Shown one piece after another: positions 8,087 through 14,961 of a stretch of DNA of 20,962 nt (its first letter is position 1; each line of letters starts with the position of its first letter). A model generated the notes under the pieces. The model ran no database searches. It was not told the origin of the DNA and saw only the letters and a program-made list of their open reading frames with translations. A program made the translations under genes and the position numbers. The DNA is from Candidatus Sumerlaeota bacterium (GTDB taxonomy: Bacteria > Sumerlaeota > Sumerlaeia > MWCT01), in contig JAPLSR010000444.1 of assembly GCA_026398545.1 (NCBI GenBank), positions 1-20,962 of the forward strand. Reading direction: 5' to 3'.

Positions 8087-8959
8087 TTGTTCATTTCAGG
8101 AAAGACAAGGGTGGTTGGGCTTCTGGGGTTGCCTGTATCTCATTCCCTGTCTCCCGCCATGCATAATGCGGCGTTTAAGGCGGCTGGATTGGACTTTGTC
8201 TATGCCTGTTTTCCCGTGGAACCGGAGCATCTCGCCGATGCGATTAAGGGGCTGAGGGCGCTTAATTTCGCCGGAGCAAATATCACCATTCCGCATAAAT
8301 CTTCAGTCCTGCCTCTGGTGGATGAGGTTTCTGAAGAGGCGCAAAAGATTGGCGCGGTAAATACCATTGTCAATCAGGGTGGTCGGCTGGTTGCCCACAA
8401 TACGGATGTTTATGGATTTCTGCGTTCACTTGGGGAAAAGGGGGCGCAAGTCGTGGGGGCGCGCATTGTGATTGTCGGTGCCGGCGGCGTGGCGCGCGCC
8501 ATGGCTTTTGGCGCCGCCCTGAAGGGCGCATCAGAGATTCTACTGACTGATGTTATTTCGGGAAAGGCGGATGCACTTGCCGCCGATGTCCGTCTTGCCG
8601 TATCAGGTGTCTATATTGAGGTAGTTGCAGGCGATTCAGACCGGTTTCAAAATGCGCTTTCTGAAGCCTCCATTATTGCCAATGCCACACCGCTTGGAAT
8701 GAGGGAATCCGACCCGTGCCCCCTTTCTGCGGAGCGGATGAGGGCGATTTCCGGCGGCGCCTTCATTTTTGATGCGGTTTATAGCCGGTGGGAAACGCCA
8801 TTGCTGAGGTATGCCCGTGAGATGGGTCTGACATATATTGGCGGGCTTGACATGCTGTTATATCAGGGTGTGAGGGCATTTGAACTCTGGACGGGCATCC
8901 AACCGGATGAGACATTAATGAGAAATGTATTGCATGAAAATCTCATATTACATGCATGA
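8087..8959 (+). CDS. aroE: Shikimate dehydrogenase
   Basis: 290 residues. It reduces 3-dehydroshikimate to shikimate with NADPH, a cytoplasmic step of chorismate synthesis. The substrate-binding domain shows SHSLSPAMHN (residues 18-27), the catalytic lysine in NITIPHK (K71) and the catalytic aspartate in HNTD (D107). The nucleotide-binding loop is GAGGVARA (131-138). NATPLGM and the C-terminal GLDMLLYQG are also typical. The start is TTG at 8087, chosen because AGAAGG lies 8 bases upstream and homology begins at once; no in-frame ATG fits. It is the first gene of an aro operon, with aroC 32 bases downstream. The only upstream signal seen is the preceding terminator. Confidence 0.95.
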   Translation: MFISGKTRVVGLLGLPVSHSLSPAMHNAAFKAAGLDFVYACFPVEPEHLADAIKGLRALNFAGANITIPHKSSVLPLVDEVSEEAQKIGAVNTIVNQGGRLVAHNTDVYGFLRSLGEKGAQVVGARIVIVGAGGVARAMAFGAALKGASEILLTDVISGKADALAADVRLAVSGVYIEVVAGDSDRFQNALSEASIIANATPLGMRESDPCPLSAERMRAISGGAFIFDAVYSRWETPLLRYAREMGLTYIGGLDMLLYQGVRAFELWTGIQPDETLMRNVLHENLILHA

Positions 8960-8991
8960 TTTACGGGTAATCTGATAGAAGGGATGTTCAG

Positions 8992-10185
8992 ATGTTACGT
9001 TATTCAACCGCAGGTGAGTCGCACGGTCCGCAGATGACCGCAATTGTGAGCGGTTTTCCTGCAGGTGTGCCTGTGACCGCATCGGAAATAAACCGCGACC
9101 TGAGCCGGCGGCAAAAAGGTTACGGACGCGGCGGAAGGATGAAGATTGAAAAGGATACCGTGGAGATTCTCTCCGGTGTCCGCTCCGGGAAGAGCATGGG
9201 AAGTCCTGTCACACTAGTGGTCAGGAACCTCGATTATGAGACATGGCGTGAGGTCATGAGTCCCGAGCCGGGCGAGCCGGAAGAGGCGCATCATGTAACG
9301 CGTCCGCGCCCCGGTCATGCCGACCTTGCGGGCTGTCTGAAATATGGCTGTAAGGATGCCCGAAACATACTGGAGCGTGCCAGCGCCCGTGAGACTGCCG
9401 TCAGAGTGGCTGTGGGCGCCCTGTGCAAACAGCTCCTTTCAGAATTCGGCATGGCGGTTTTTTCACATGTGGTTCAGATAGGTCCTGTAATCTCATCGCT
9501 GGCGGAACTCTCCTTTCAGGAAATACAGGAGCGTGCGGAGGCGTCAGAGGTGCGTTGCGCAGATTCCGCCGCGGCTGAAGAGATGAAGCGCATCATTACA
9601 GAGGCGGCTGGAAATGGGGATACGGTAGGCGGCGTGGTGGAGGTCATCGCAACGGGCGTTCCTGCCGGTCTTGGCGATGTCATGAACGCTGAGGACAGAC
9701 TGGATGGCGCCCTTGCTCAGGCTATAATGAGCATACCTGCCGTGAAGGGTGTGGAGATTGGGATGGGATTCCGTGCGGCAGGTGTGCCGGGTTCCGCCGT
9801 GCATGATGAGATATTTTTTTCACGCGATGAAGGTAAATTTCCCGCCGGTCATGGACCTTCAAGCGGGTTTTACAGGAAGACCAATAATGCAGGTGGCATT
9901 GAGGGTGGAATTAGCAATGGAGAGCCTGTAATTCTCCATGCCGCCTTCAAACCCATCCCGACCATGATGAAGCCAAAAATGTCCGTTGACCTTGTGACAA
10001 AGGAACCCTTTGAGGCGGCAAAGGAACGTTCTGATGTCTGTATTGTGCCTGCCGGCGGGGTGGTGGTGGAGGCGTCCGTTGCATTTGTCCTTGCGCAGGC
10101 ATTTCTCGCCAAATTTGGCGGCGATAGTCTTACGGAAATCCAGAGTAACTATAAATGTTATCTGGATGCCATGAACCAGTATTGA
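8992..10185 (+). CDS. aroC: Chorismate synthase
   Basis: 397 residues, in the usual range for this family. It converts 5-enolpyruvylshikimate-3-phosphate to chorismate, using reduced FMN. Family signatures are all present: GESHGPQMTAIVSGFPAG (8-25, with conserved H11), RRQKGYGRGGRM (39-50), RPGHADL (106-112), DARNILERASARETAVRVA (122-140) and RSDVCIVPAGGVVVEA near the C-terminus. ATG 8992 follows AGAAGGG. It sits between aroE and aroK on the same strand, so it is co-transcribed with them. No anomalies seen. Confidence 0.97.
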   Translation: MLRYSTAGESHGPQMTAIVSGFPAGVPVTASEINRDLSRRQKGYGRGGRMKIEKDTVEILSGVRSGKSMGSPVTLVVRNLDYETWREVMSPEPGEPEEAHHVTRPRPGHADLAGCLKYGCKDARNILERASARETAVRVAVGALCKQLLSEFGMAVFSHVVQIGPVISSLAELSFQEIQERAEASEVRCADSAAAEEMKRIITEAAGNGDTVGGVVEVIATGVPAGLGDVMNAEDRLDGALAQAIMSIPAVKGVEIGMGFRAAGVPGSAVHDEIFFSRDEGKFPAGHGPSSGFYRKTNNAGGIEGGISNGEPVILHAAFKPIPTMMKPKMSVDLVTKEPFEAAKERSDVCIVPAGGVVVEASVAFVLAQAFLAKFGGDSLTEIQSNYKCYLDAMNQY

Positions 10186-10270
10186 CACTGAACCCCTGAT
10201 GACATGGACGGAGCGGAATTCATCCCTGACGACCTGCGAAATCGGCGAATGGGTGAGGGAGCCGTGACTT

Positions 10271-10786
10271 ATGAAAAAGCCGAACATAATCCTGACGGGT
10301 TTCATGGGCACAGGCAAGACGGTCGTTGGAAAGGCGGTTGCCGCCGCTCTGGGAATGAGATATATTGACACCGACCTTATGGTGGAGGCTGAGGCAAAAA
10401 AGTCTATCCCTGTCATCTTTGAAACGGAGGGAGAACAAGCCTTCCGCAGATATGAGACCGAGGCGATACGCCGGGTCACTCATCTCAAGGGATATGTCGT
10501 TTCCACCGGCGGGGGAGCGCCCATGCTTGAGGAAAATTTGACCAATATGAAACGCGCAGGAATGGTGGTGTGCCTTCTGGCATCCCCGGAGGTAATCCTT
10601 GACAGGACAAGTCACACAGACTACCGACCTCTCCTCAGAACACCCGACCCCATGAAAAAAATCCTTGCGCTCCTGAAGATACGAGAACCGCAATACAAGA
10701 AGGCTGACCATGTGATTGATACGACAACCCTCATGGTGGATGAGGTGAAACAAAAGGTCATTACCCTCTGGAAAAAACAGGAATAG
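10271..10786 (+). CDS. aroK: Shikimate kinase
   Basis: 171 residues, standard size. It phosphorylates shikimate with ATP. The Walker A motif is GFMGTGKT (10-17). Shikimate-binding residues are D33 and D35 in YIDTD, R59 in FRRYE, and the GGG of STGGGAP (80-82). The lid arginine lies in YRPLL (R119). ATG 10271 follows GAGGGAG by about ten bases. The 85 bases after aroC contain no other gene. It is the third aro gene in the operon; the symbol could equally be aroL, since sequence alone does not separate the isozymes. Confidence 0.95.
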   Translation: MKKPNIILTGFMGTGKTVVGKAVAAALGMRYIDTDLMVEAEAKKSIPVIFETEGEQAFRRYETEAIRRVTHLKGYVVSTGGGAPMLEENLTNMKRAGMVVCLLASPEVILDRTSHTDYRPLLRTPDPMKKILALLKIREPQYKKADHVIDTTTLMVDEVKQKVITLWKKQE

Positions 10787-10837
10787 TGGAAAATTCCGGA
10801 TTTCGATGATGGGGCATAACAGGGGCCTTTCTCAATC

Positions 10838-12184
10838 ATGAGGAAAATATATATATCAGGTCTTTTTCTTATTCTGGTTCTATCTGCGTTTCCATTTGCC
10901 TGCATATTTGTCAGGACGAATATTCATACAAATCAGAAGATGGGGGAGACTGGCGTGAAGAAATTCAAGCTGGAAAATGGAATGTCCGTTCTTATTATTG
11001 AAAATCCCGACAGCAAGGTGGTAACGCTTGATGTCTGGGTGAACACCGGCTCGGCAATGGAGCCGAAGGAAATCAATGGCGTCTCCCACTTCCTTGAGCA
11101 TATGCTTTTCAAGGGGACGGCGACGCGAGTTGCAGGGGAGGTTGACCGCGAAATTGAGAACGTTGGCGGGGTCTGGAATGCCGCCACATCTGTGGAATTC
11201 ACACATTACTACCTCACCATCGCAACGCAATTTGTTGATACGGCAATCAATACATTATCCGATGTTATTGCAAATGCCTCCATTGACCCGAAGGAGGTGG
11301 AAAGGGAGCGGCAGGTGATTCTGGAGGAATATCACCGTCAGCAGGATGACCCTGACCAATTTCTCATGACGGAGGTCTTCTGGAACAGTTTTGAAAAATC
11401 GCATACGCGCTGGCCCGTCCTGGGTGTTCCAGATACCATAAATTCCATAACACGTGAGAAACTATATCATTATTATACAGGACGTTATGCCCCACCCAAC
11501 ATGGTGCTGGTGGTTGTGGGTGGTGTCAAGGCAAAGGATATCCTGCCGATGATTCAGGAAAAGTTCGGGGGTCTCCAGCGACCTTTGAGTGTAGCGAATG
11601 TTTCGGAAGAAAAGACCATTCGCCGGAAGGGGTATTTCGCCGAGTACAAAAAGCCCGTAAAGGAGGCATATCTTGTTCTCACCTTCGCCGCCCCCGACCT
11701 TTCCACGCCGGCGGAGATTTATGCCGCCGATTTGCTCTCCTATATCCTCGGTGAGGGACGTTCCTCGCGCCTTTATGAGCGCGTGAAGGAAAAGAAAAAC
11801 CTTGTGAGCAATATTGCCTCCAGCTTCCCCACCCACCGCAATGATGGGATATTTGTCATCTTTGCCACCTTTGATTATGCAAAGAAGGAGCAGGTCATAA
11901 AGGCAATCCTTGAGGAGGTGCAAAATCTCTGCAATGAGCATGTGGGCGACGATGAGCTGGAAAAGGCAAAAAGGATGCTCACCAATCATTTCATCTTCAG
12001 TCAGGAGACCACGAGCGGGCGCTCCGCAGAAGTCGGCTTTTATTATACCCTGACGGGGGACACAAGATTTGAGGAGGAATATCTTGGTAATATAAAGTCC
12101 GTGACGGCGGAGGATATTCGGAAGGCGGCAGACTCTTATCTGGTTCCCGCCGGAGCCAATATCTTTATTGTGAGACCCGAATGA
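10838..12184 (+). CDS. M16-family zinc metallopeptidase, probably exported
   Basis: 448 residues. The inverted zinc motif HFLEH (84-88) and the third ligand ~75 residues on in VILEEYHR (E163/E164) mark an active-type M16 (pitrilysin/processing-peptidase) domain. The C-terminal half has the usual GEGRSSRLYERVKEKKNL segment. Residues ~5-26 form a hydrophobic stretch (LFLILVLSAFPFACIFV) that could be a signal peptide or anchor. PFAC is a poor lipobox. An alternative start at 10940 (MGETGVKKFKLENG) would give a cytoplasmic form, and the first ATG has only a weak AGGGG upstream, so the start is unsure. It follows aroK by 51 bases and overlaps the next gene by ATGA. Its substrate is unknown. Confidence 0.9.
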   Translation: MRKIYISGLFLILVLSAFPFACIFVRTNIHTNQKMGETGVKKFKLENGMSVLIIENPDSKVVTLDVWVNTGSAMEPKEINGVSHFLEHMLFKGTATRVAGEVDREIENVGGVWNAATSVEFTHYYLTIATQFVDTAINTLSDVIANASIDPKEVERERQVILEEYHRQQDDPDQFLMTEVFWNSFEKSHTRWPVLGVPDTINSITREKLYHYYTGRYAPPNMVLVVVGGVKAKDILPMIQEKFGGLQRPLSVANVSEEKTIRRKGYFAEYKKPVKEAYLVLTFAAPDLSTPAEIYAADLLSYILGEGRSSRLYERVKEKKNLVSNIASSFPTHRNDGIFVIFATFDYAKKEQVIKAILEEVQNLCNEHVGDDELEKAKRMLTNHFIFSQETTSGRSAEVGFYYTLTGDTRFEEEYLGNIKSVTAEDIRKAADSYLVPAGANIFIVRPE

Positions 12185-12993
12185 TGGGAGAGAGAGCAGT
12201 CACACGGGAGATGATTGCCGATGCCTTGCGGGAGGCGGGTATCCGTGCGGGCGAATCCCTTGCAGTGCACAGCTCCCTTAAAAGCCTTGGTTTTGTTGAG
12301 GGCGGCGCCGAAGCCGCCATCTGCGCCTTACAGGATGTCCTGACACCCGAAGGAACGCTCATGATGCCTACGCACACCTATTCTCTCCCCATGTGGGGTA
12401 AGGAGCCTTATAATAAGACAAAGTCGCCCTCTCTTGTGGGGAAAATCACGGATGTCTTCTGGCGGATGCCGGATGTCCTCCGCAGTGACCATCCAAGCCA
12501 TTCTGTTGCGGCATGGGGCAAAAGGGCGGAAGAATTTACAAAAGACACGCTTCCATATCCCCCCATTGGATTGAATAGCGCCTGGCATCGTTTTTATAGT
12601 GCCGGGGGACGCATCCTGATGCTGGGCACCAATCAGGGAACCAACACATCTCTGCACCTCTGTGAAGTCCTTGCCGATGTCCCTTACCTGAACGTGGTAT
12701 TCACACCGGGGCGTGATTATGAAGTTGCCCATCGCATAAATGAAAGAGGAGAGGTTAAGGAGTTTATCCTCCGTCAGGTGCCGGGATGTTCGAGGGGCTT
12801 CAGGAAATGCGAGCCGTATTTGCGGGAATCCAATGTTTTAAAAGATGTTATAGTTGTGAATGCCCAAAGCCAGCTTCTGGACATCTCATCGCTTGTAGAG
12901 GTAATGGTCAGGAAGTTGAAGGAAGACCCCGGCTTCATTCTTTGCGAAATACCGGACTGTGGAATTTGTCAACGCCGCCGCCGGATTATTTAG
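12181..12993 (+). CDS. AAC(3)/YokD-type N-acetyltransferase family protein
   Basis: 270 residues. Family hallmarks are VHSSLKSLGFVEGG (29-42), GTLMMPTHTYS, RSDHPSHSVAAWG (101-113), GGRILMLGTN and the likely catalytic TSLHLCE (H159, E162). Members transfer acetyl groups from acetyl-CoA to amino groups. Some act on aminoglycosides, but many chromosomal members have unrelated small-molecule substrates. Its position at the end of a biosynthetic operon argues against assuming resistance. It begins with ATG 12181 inside the M16 gene (ATGA overlap); ATG 12184 is also possible. The C-terminus CEIPDCGICQRRRRII has three clustered cysteines (255, 260, 263) and a basic tail, which I do not recall as typical. 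Confidence 0.85.
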   Translation: MMGERAVTREMIADALREAGIRAGESLAVHSSLKSLGFVEGGAEAAICALQDVLTPEGTLMMPTHTYSLPMWGKEPYNKTKSPSLVGKITDVFWRMPDVLRSDHPSHSVAAWGKRAEEFTKDTLPYPPIGLNSAWHRFYSAGGRILMLGTNQGTNTSLHLCEVLADVPYLNVVFTPGRDYEVAHRINERGEVKEFILRQVPGCSRGFRKCEPYLRESNVLKDVIVVNAQSQLLDISSLVEVMVRKLKEDPGFILCEIPDCGICQRRRRII

Positions 12994-13007
12994 AGATACG
13001 CAAAAAG

Positions 13008-13175
13008 TCAAGTTCCAAAAGTGTCGGGAAAGACATCTAAGACTTTGGGATCAATAACGACAACATTATCGTCCTGGGCATATCTTGCCGCGGTGATGCC
13101 TCGAACCGCTCCGCTTTCTTTTCGCATCGTGTCGCGATTGGACTTGATATTTGTTTGATTACTTCCCTTCTTTAT
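13008..13175 (-). pseudogene. Remnant or start-less copy of a short antitoxin-like protein
   Basis: Minus-strand codons from 13175 to the TGA at 13008-13010 read KKGSNQTNIKSNRDTMRKES, then GAVRGITAARYAQDDNVVV and IDPKVLDVFPDTFGT. The first ATG is at 13127 (39 codons) and has no Shine-Dalgarno. An ATA at 13175, overlapping the stop of the gene upstream, stands where a normal ATG might be. From memory the second half resembles short proteins with the pattern RGKYA.RY..G.N.V.LDPDV...FPDS that often accompany toxin genes. Compared with that pattern it lacks the YDF before S-G and ends early. I infer a decayed or diverged copy; a functional short gene is possible. Confidence 0.5.
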
Positions 13176-13780
13176 ATTGGGTCAACGTTAGTAATTCCTC
13201 CCCAATCAAAACATTCATCCCATTTTGCGCCTTGTTGAAATCGTTTTACGCACTCCTCATGATTTTTAATCCACTGATGAATATCTTTAGGCTTTGAACG
13301 ACGATTGCTTGGTCGTTCATTGTTACATAAATCACACGGTGGCAATACACCTGCATATTTAAGAAAGTATCCTTCAGCCGGTATATTGTGAGTACAATGT
13401 CCATATGCATCGCGATGCCCCATATATGTTAATGGATCTTCACCAACACGACCTCCACCGTGCTGATGGTTATCGCCACAAAATGGACACTTTTCAGTTT
13501 CTAAATGCCATTGAAATATTTTTGTGCCTGTTCGGACAAGTCTTATATATGTTTTTAGTATAACCTTTGTTTTTTTCTCACAGGGGGGTGTCGGGGATAA
13601 GCCTTTCTTAGGCAAATTGTCTTTCATCCAGATCGTAAGGCACTTTTGGCAACGCGGCAATGCTTCTTTTATATCATCTTCACAATATTCGTGTTTTTTG
13701 AGTCTGCCATATTGCACCTGCCGCTGTGCCCAAGTCATAATCCGATTGCATTGCTTGCATTTACCATAATTCTTTTCCAT
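13172..13780 (-). CDS. Cysteine/histidine-rich putative zinc-binding protein
   Basis: 202 residues, family not recognised. It has 13 cysteines. There are four CxxC pairs: C8/C11, C44/C47, C98/C101 and C149/C152. The third is followed by GDNHQHGGG and then GHRDAYGHC (H105, H107, H122, H128, C129). That Cys/His pattern looks like a structural or catalytic zinc site, and similar CPxCG..H.HG...GHR..HC strings occur, from memory, in phage and plasmid proteins. There is no signal peptide or membrane segment; lysine is abundant. ATG 13780 follows AAAGGAGA. The gene is AT-richer than the flanking aro and MATE genes, suggesting transfer. Remnants lie on both sides in the same orientation. Nucleic-acid binding is a guess only. 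Confidence 0.75.
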   Translation of the reverse strand: MEKNYGKCKQCNRIMTWAQRQVQYGRLKKHEYCEDDIKEALPRCQKCLTIWMKDNLPKKGLSPTPPCEKKTKVILKTYIRLVRTGTKIFQWHLETEKCPFCGDNHQHGGGRVGEDPLTYMGHRDAYGHCTHNIPAEGYFLKYAGVLPPCDLCNNERPSNRRSKPKDIHQWIKNHEECVKRFQQGAKWDECFDWGGITNVDPI

Positions 13781-13783
13781 TTT

Positions 13784-14030
13784 TTAGTCTCCTTTACATA
13801 AAATATTTTTGATTAATGATTCTACATAAGATATTCCATAAAGAATACATGAGCCAATGGGAATAATGAACTCAAATTCCTTATCCAACACCAAAAATAT
13901 CTCATCGGGTATCTACCAATCATCCCAATAACTCCTGAATTTTGCCCAGAATTTCATCATTACCGCTACATATACCATACCCACCATGTTCATTGTCAAG
14001 CCCCAATAGAAATTTTTTTATTACCCACCT
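13784..14030 (-). pseudogene. Decayed gene remnant (no recognised family)
   Basis: Two adjacent reading frames together look like the C-terminal ~80 residues of one protein. Codons 14030-13923 read WVIKKFLLGLDNEHGGYGIC, then SGNDEILGKIQELLG and a TGA at 13920-13922. Shifting frame at ELL gives DDW, an in-frame TAG at 13913-13915, then IPDEIFLVLDKEFEFIIPIG and SCILYGISYVESLIKNILC, ending with TAA at 13784-13786, only three bases before the zinc-protein ATG. Both parts have protein-like composition and neither has a start codon, so the N-terminus is gone and at least one frameshift and one nonsense change have accumulated. The rest of the 386-base gap (13781-14166) holds only part of the repeat described at 14121. 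Confidence 0.6.
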
Positions 14031-14120
14031 TCAATTATTATTTAATTAAAAGGTTTTCAGGCCGAGACATAGCGATTTGGAGATGACCAATGTGGATTTA
14101 CCACAGGAGACATGGAATGT

Positions 14121-14156
14121 AATCTATCTGCTGGGGTCTGCGAAATCTGCTGATGG
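14121..14156 (+). repeat. Diverged 36-bp flanking repeat, left copy
   Basis: AATCTATCTGC (14121-14131) and GAAATCTGCTGATGG (14142-14156) recur exactly, with the same 10-base spacing, at 14870-14905; 30 of 36 positions agree. The copy ends 11 bases before the stop codon of the DUF2442 gene. It seems to be an extragenic repeat element rather than coding sequence. Confidence 0.8.
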
Positions 14157-14166
14157 AATGTGGTGT

Positions 14167-14427
14167 TTAAACTGGAATGAGTTGTTCGCCGGCTTTTTCA
14201 CCTACTTCATACAGAAAATCGGGAGAGAAATCGGCACCATTGGGCCAGATGATAGTGTCAATATCATGGTTGACCGCGAATTGCTTGAAAAAGGTTAAGT
14301 TCTTCAACGGATCAAACACAGGACCGTCCAGATGCTTTGACAGGTCAACCACCCGCTCTTCTTCATCTTCGAATCGAATCCTGAGTTTGTAGCCGCCAAG
14401 ATAGGAAGCATCAATAACATAATGCAT
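14167..14427 (-). CDS. DUF2442-domain protein
   Basis: 86 residues from ATG 14427. This start is preferred over ATG 14445 because GAGAGGTG lies four bases before it and the family normally begins at this point. The DUF2442 signature is the end WPNGADFSPDFLYE (61-74), preceded by the strand pattern YKLRIRFEDEEERVVDL. Members are small cytoplasmic proteins with no established biochemical activity. They are very often encoded beside DUF4160 genes, as here (11 bases after the DUF4160 stop region), and the pair is commonly suspected to be toxin-antitoxin-like. The gene's 3' end abuts the left repeat copy. Confidence 0.9.
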   Translation of the reverse strand: MHYVIDASYLGGYKLRIRFEDEEERVVDLSKHLDGPVFDPLKNLTFFKQFAVNHDIDTIIWPNGADFSPDFLYEVGEKAGEQLIPV

Positions 14428-14437
14428 ATTGCACCTC

Positions 14438-14698
14438 TCAAACAAGCGGTTCGATATATTGGAGGTCTTCTTTACACTCGACTCGCCTCCAGTTTTCCAT
14501 TAGTTCTTCCCTATGCTGAAAAGCCCATTCGAGTACCAGGGAAATGATTCGTTGCGGAAGATTGCCTTCGATCATGCGAAGGTCTTGGATGGAGAATGCC
14601 GCTCTTTGACCGCCATACTTGGCATGGAAATGCGGCGGAGAATGCTCCTTATAGTACATGGCAATGACAATGCCAAGGAATCTGCTAATTTCCGGCAT
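14438..14698 (-). CDS. DUF4160-domain protein
   Basis: 86 residues from ATG 14698. A longer in-frame start at 14785 exists, but GAGGAAG sits five bases before 14698 and the family's conserved start MPEISRFLGI begins here. Diagnostic residues are SPPHFHAKYG (20-29) followed by IEGNLPQRIISLVLEWAFQH. The HFH pair is conserved in the family and could be functional. The protein is soluble. It is first in a two-gene operon with DUF2442 and is proposed, by family context only, to be part of a toxin-antitoxin-like module. Both genes look intact, unlike their neighbours downstream. Confidence 0.9.
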   Translation of the reverse strand: MPEISRFLGIVIAMYYKEHSPPHFHAKYGGQRAAFSIQDLRMIEGNLPQRIISLVLEWAFQHREELMENWRRVECKEDLQYIEPLV

Positions 14699-14840
14699 GT
14701 TTGCTTCCTCAAATCCCCATTTGAATTGTCTGCTCGATGAACAATCTATATAAGTTAGATATAATCCATGAGGGGGACAATGCAAGACATTTTATTCCTT
14801 TTGGTGAGTTGGGGAGACAATGATATTTTCAGGAGGAATC

Positions 14841-14905
14841 AACAGATTGCGCAGATTGGCGCAGAATAGAATCTATCTGCGGAATTCCGTGAAATCTGCT
14901 GATGG
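14841..14905 (+). repeat. Flanking repeat, right copy, with inverted CAGATT/AATCTG units
   Basis: Positions 14870-14905 match the left copy at 14121-14156. The copy is preceded by CAGATT units at 14843 and 14852 and a CAGA at 14862, which are complementary to the ATCTGC units at 14875-14880 and 14894-14899, so the whole stretch can fold back imperfectly. It lies between the DUF4160 gene and the MATE gene, in the 263-base gap that otherwise shows no gene. Confidence 0.7.
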
Positions 14906-14961
14906 GAAATGTGTTCTTTTTTAATGCTGGACTTTTCTGAGCGGTGGGGAAGGATGTTCTC

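Noticed and set aside
9859..10479. 206-codon minus-strand ORF over aroC and aroK
   Set aside because: Antisense to two strongly identified genes, composition is typical of antisense shadow; no motif.
12181..12993. Calling this an aminoglycoside-resistance gene
   Set aside because: The family is broad and the genomic context is a biosynthetic operon; sequence alone does not show drug acetylation.
14077..14298. 73-codon plus-strand ORF starting near the left repeat
   Set aside because: Second half is antisense to DUF2442 and the first half is the extragenic repeat; no Shine-Dalgarno.
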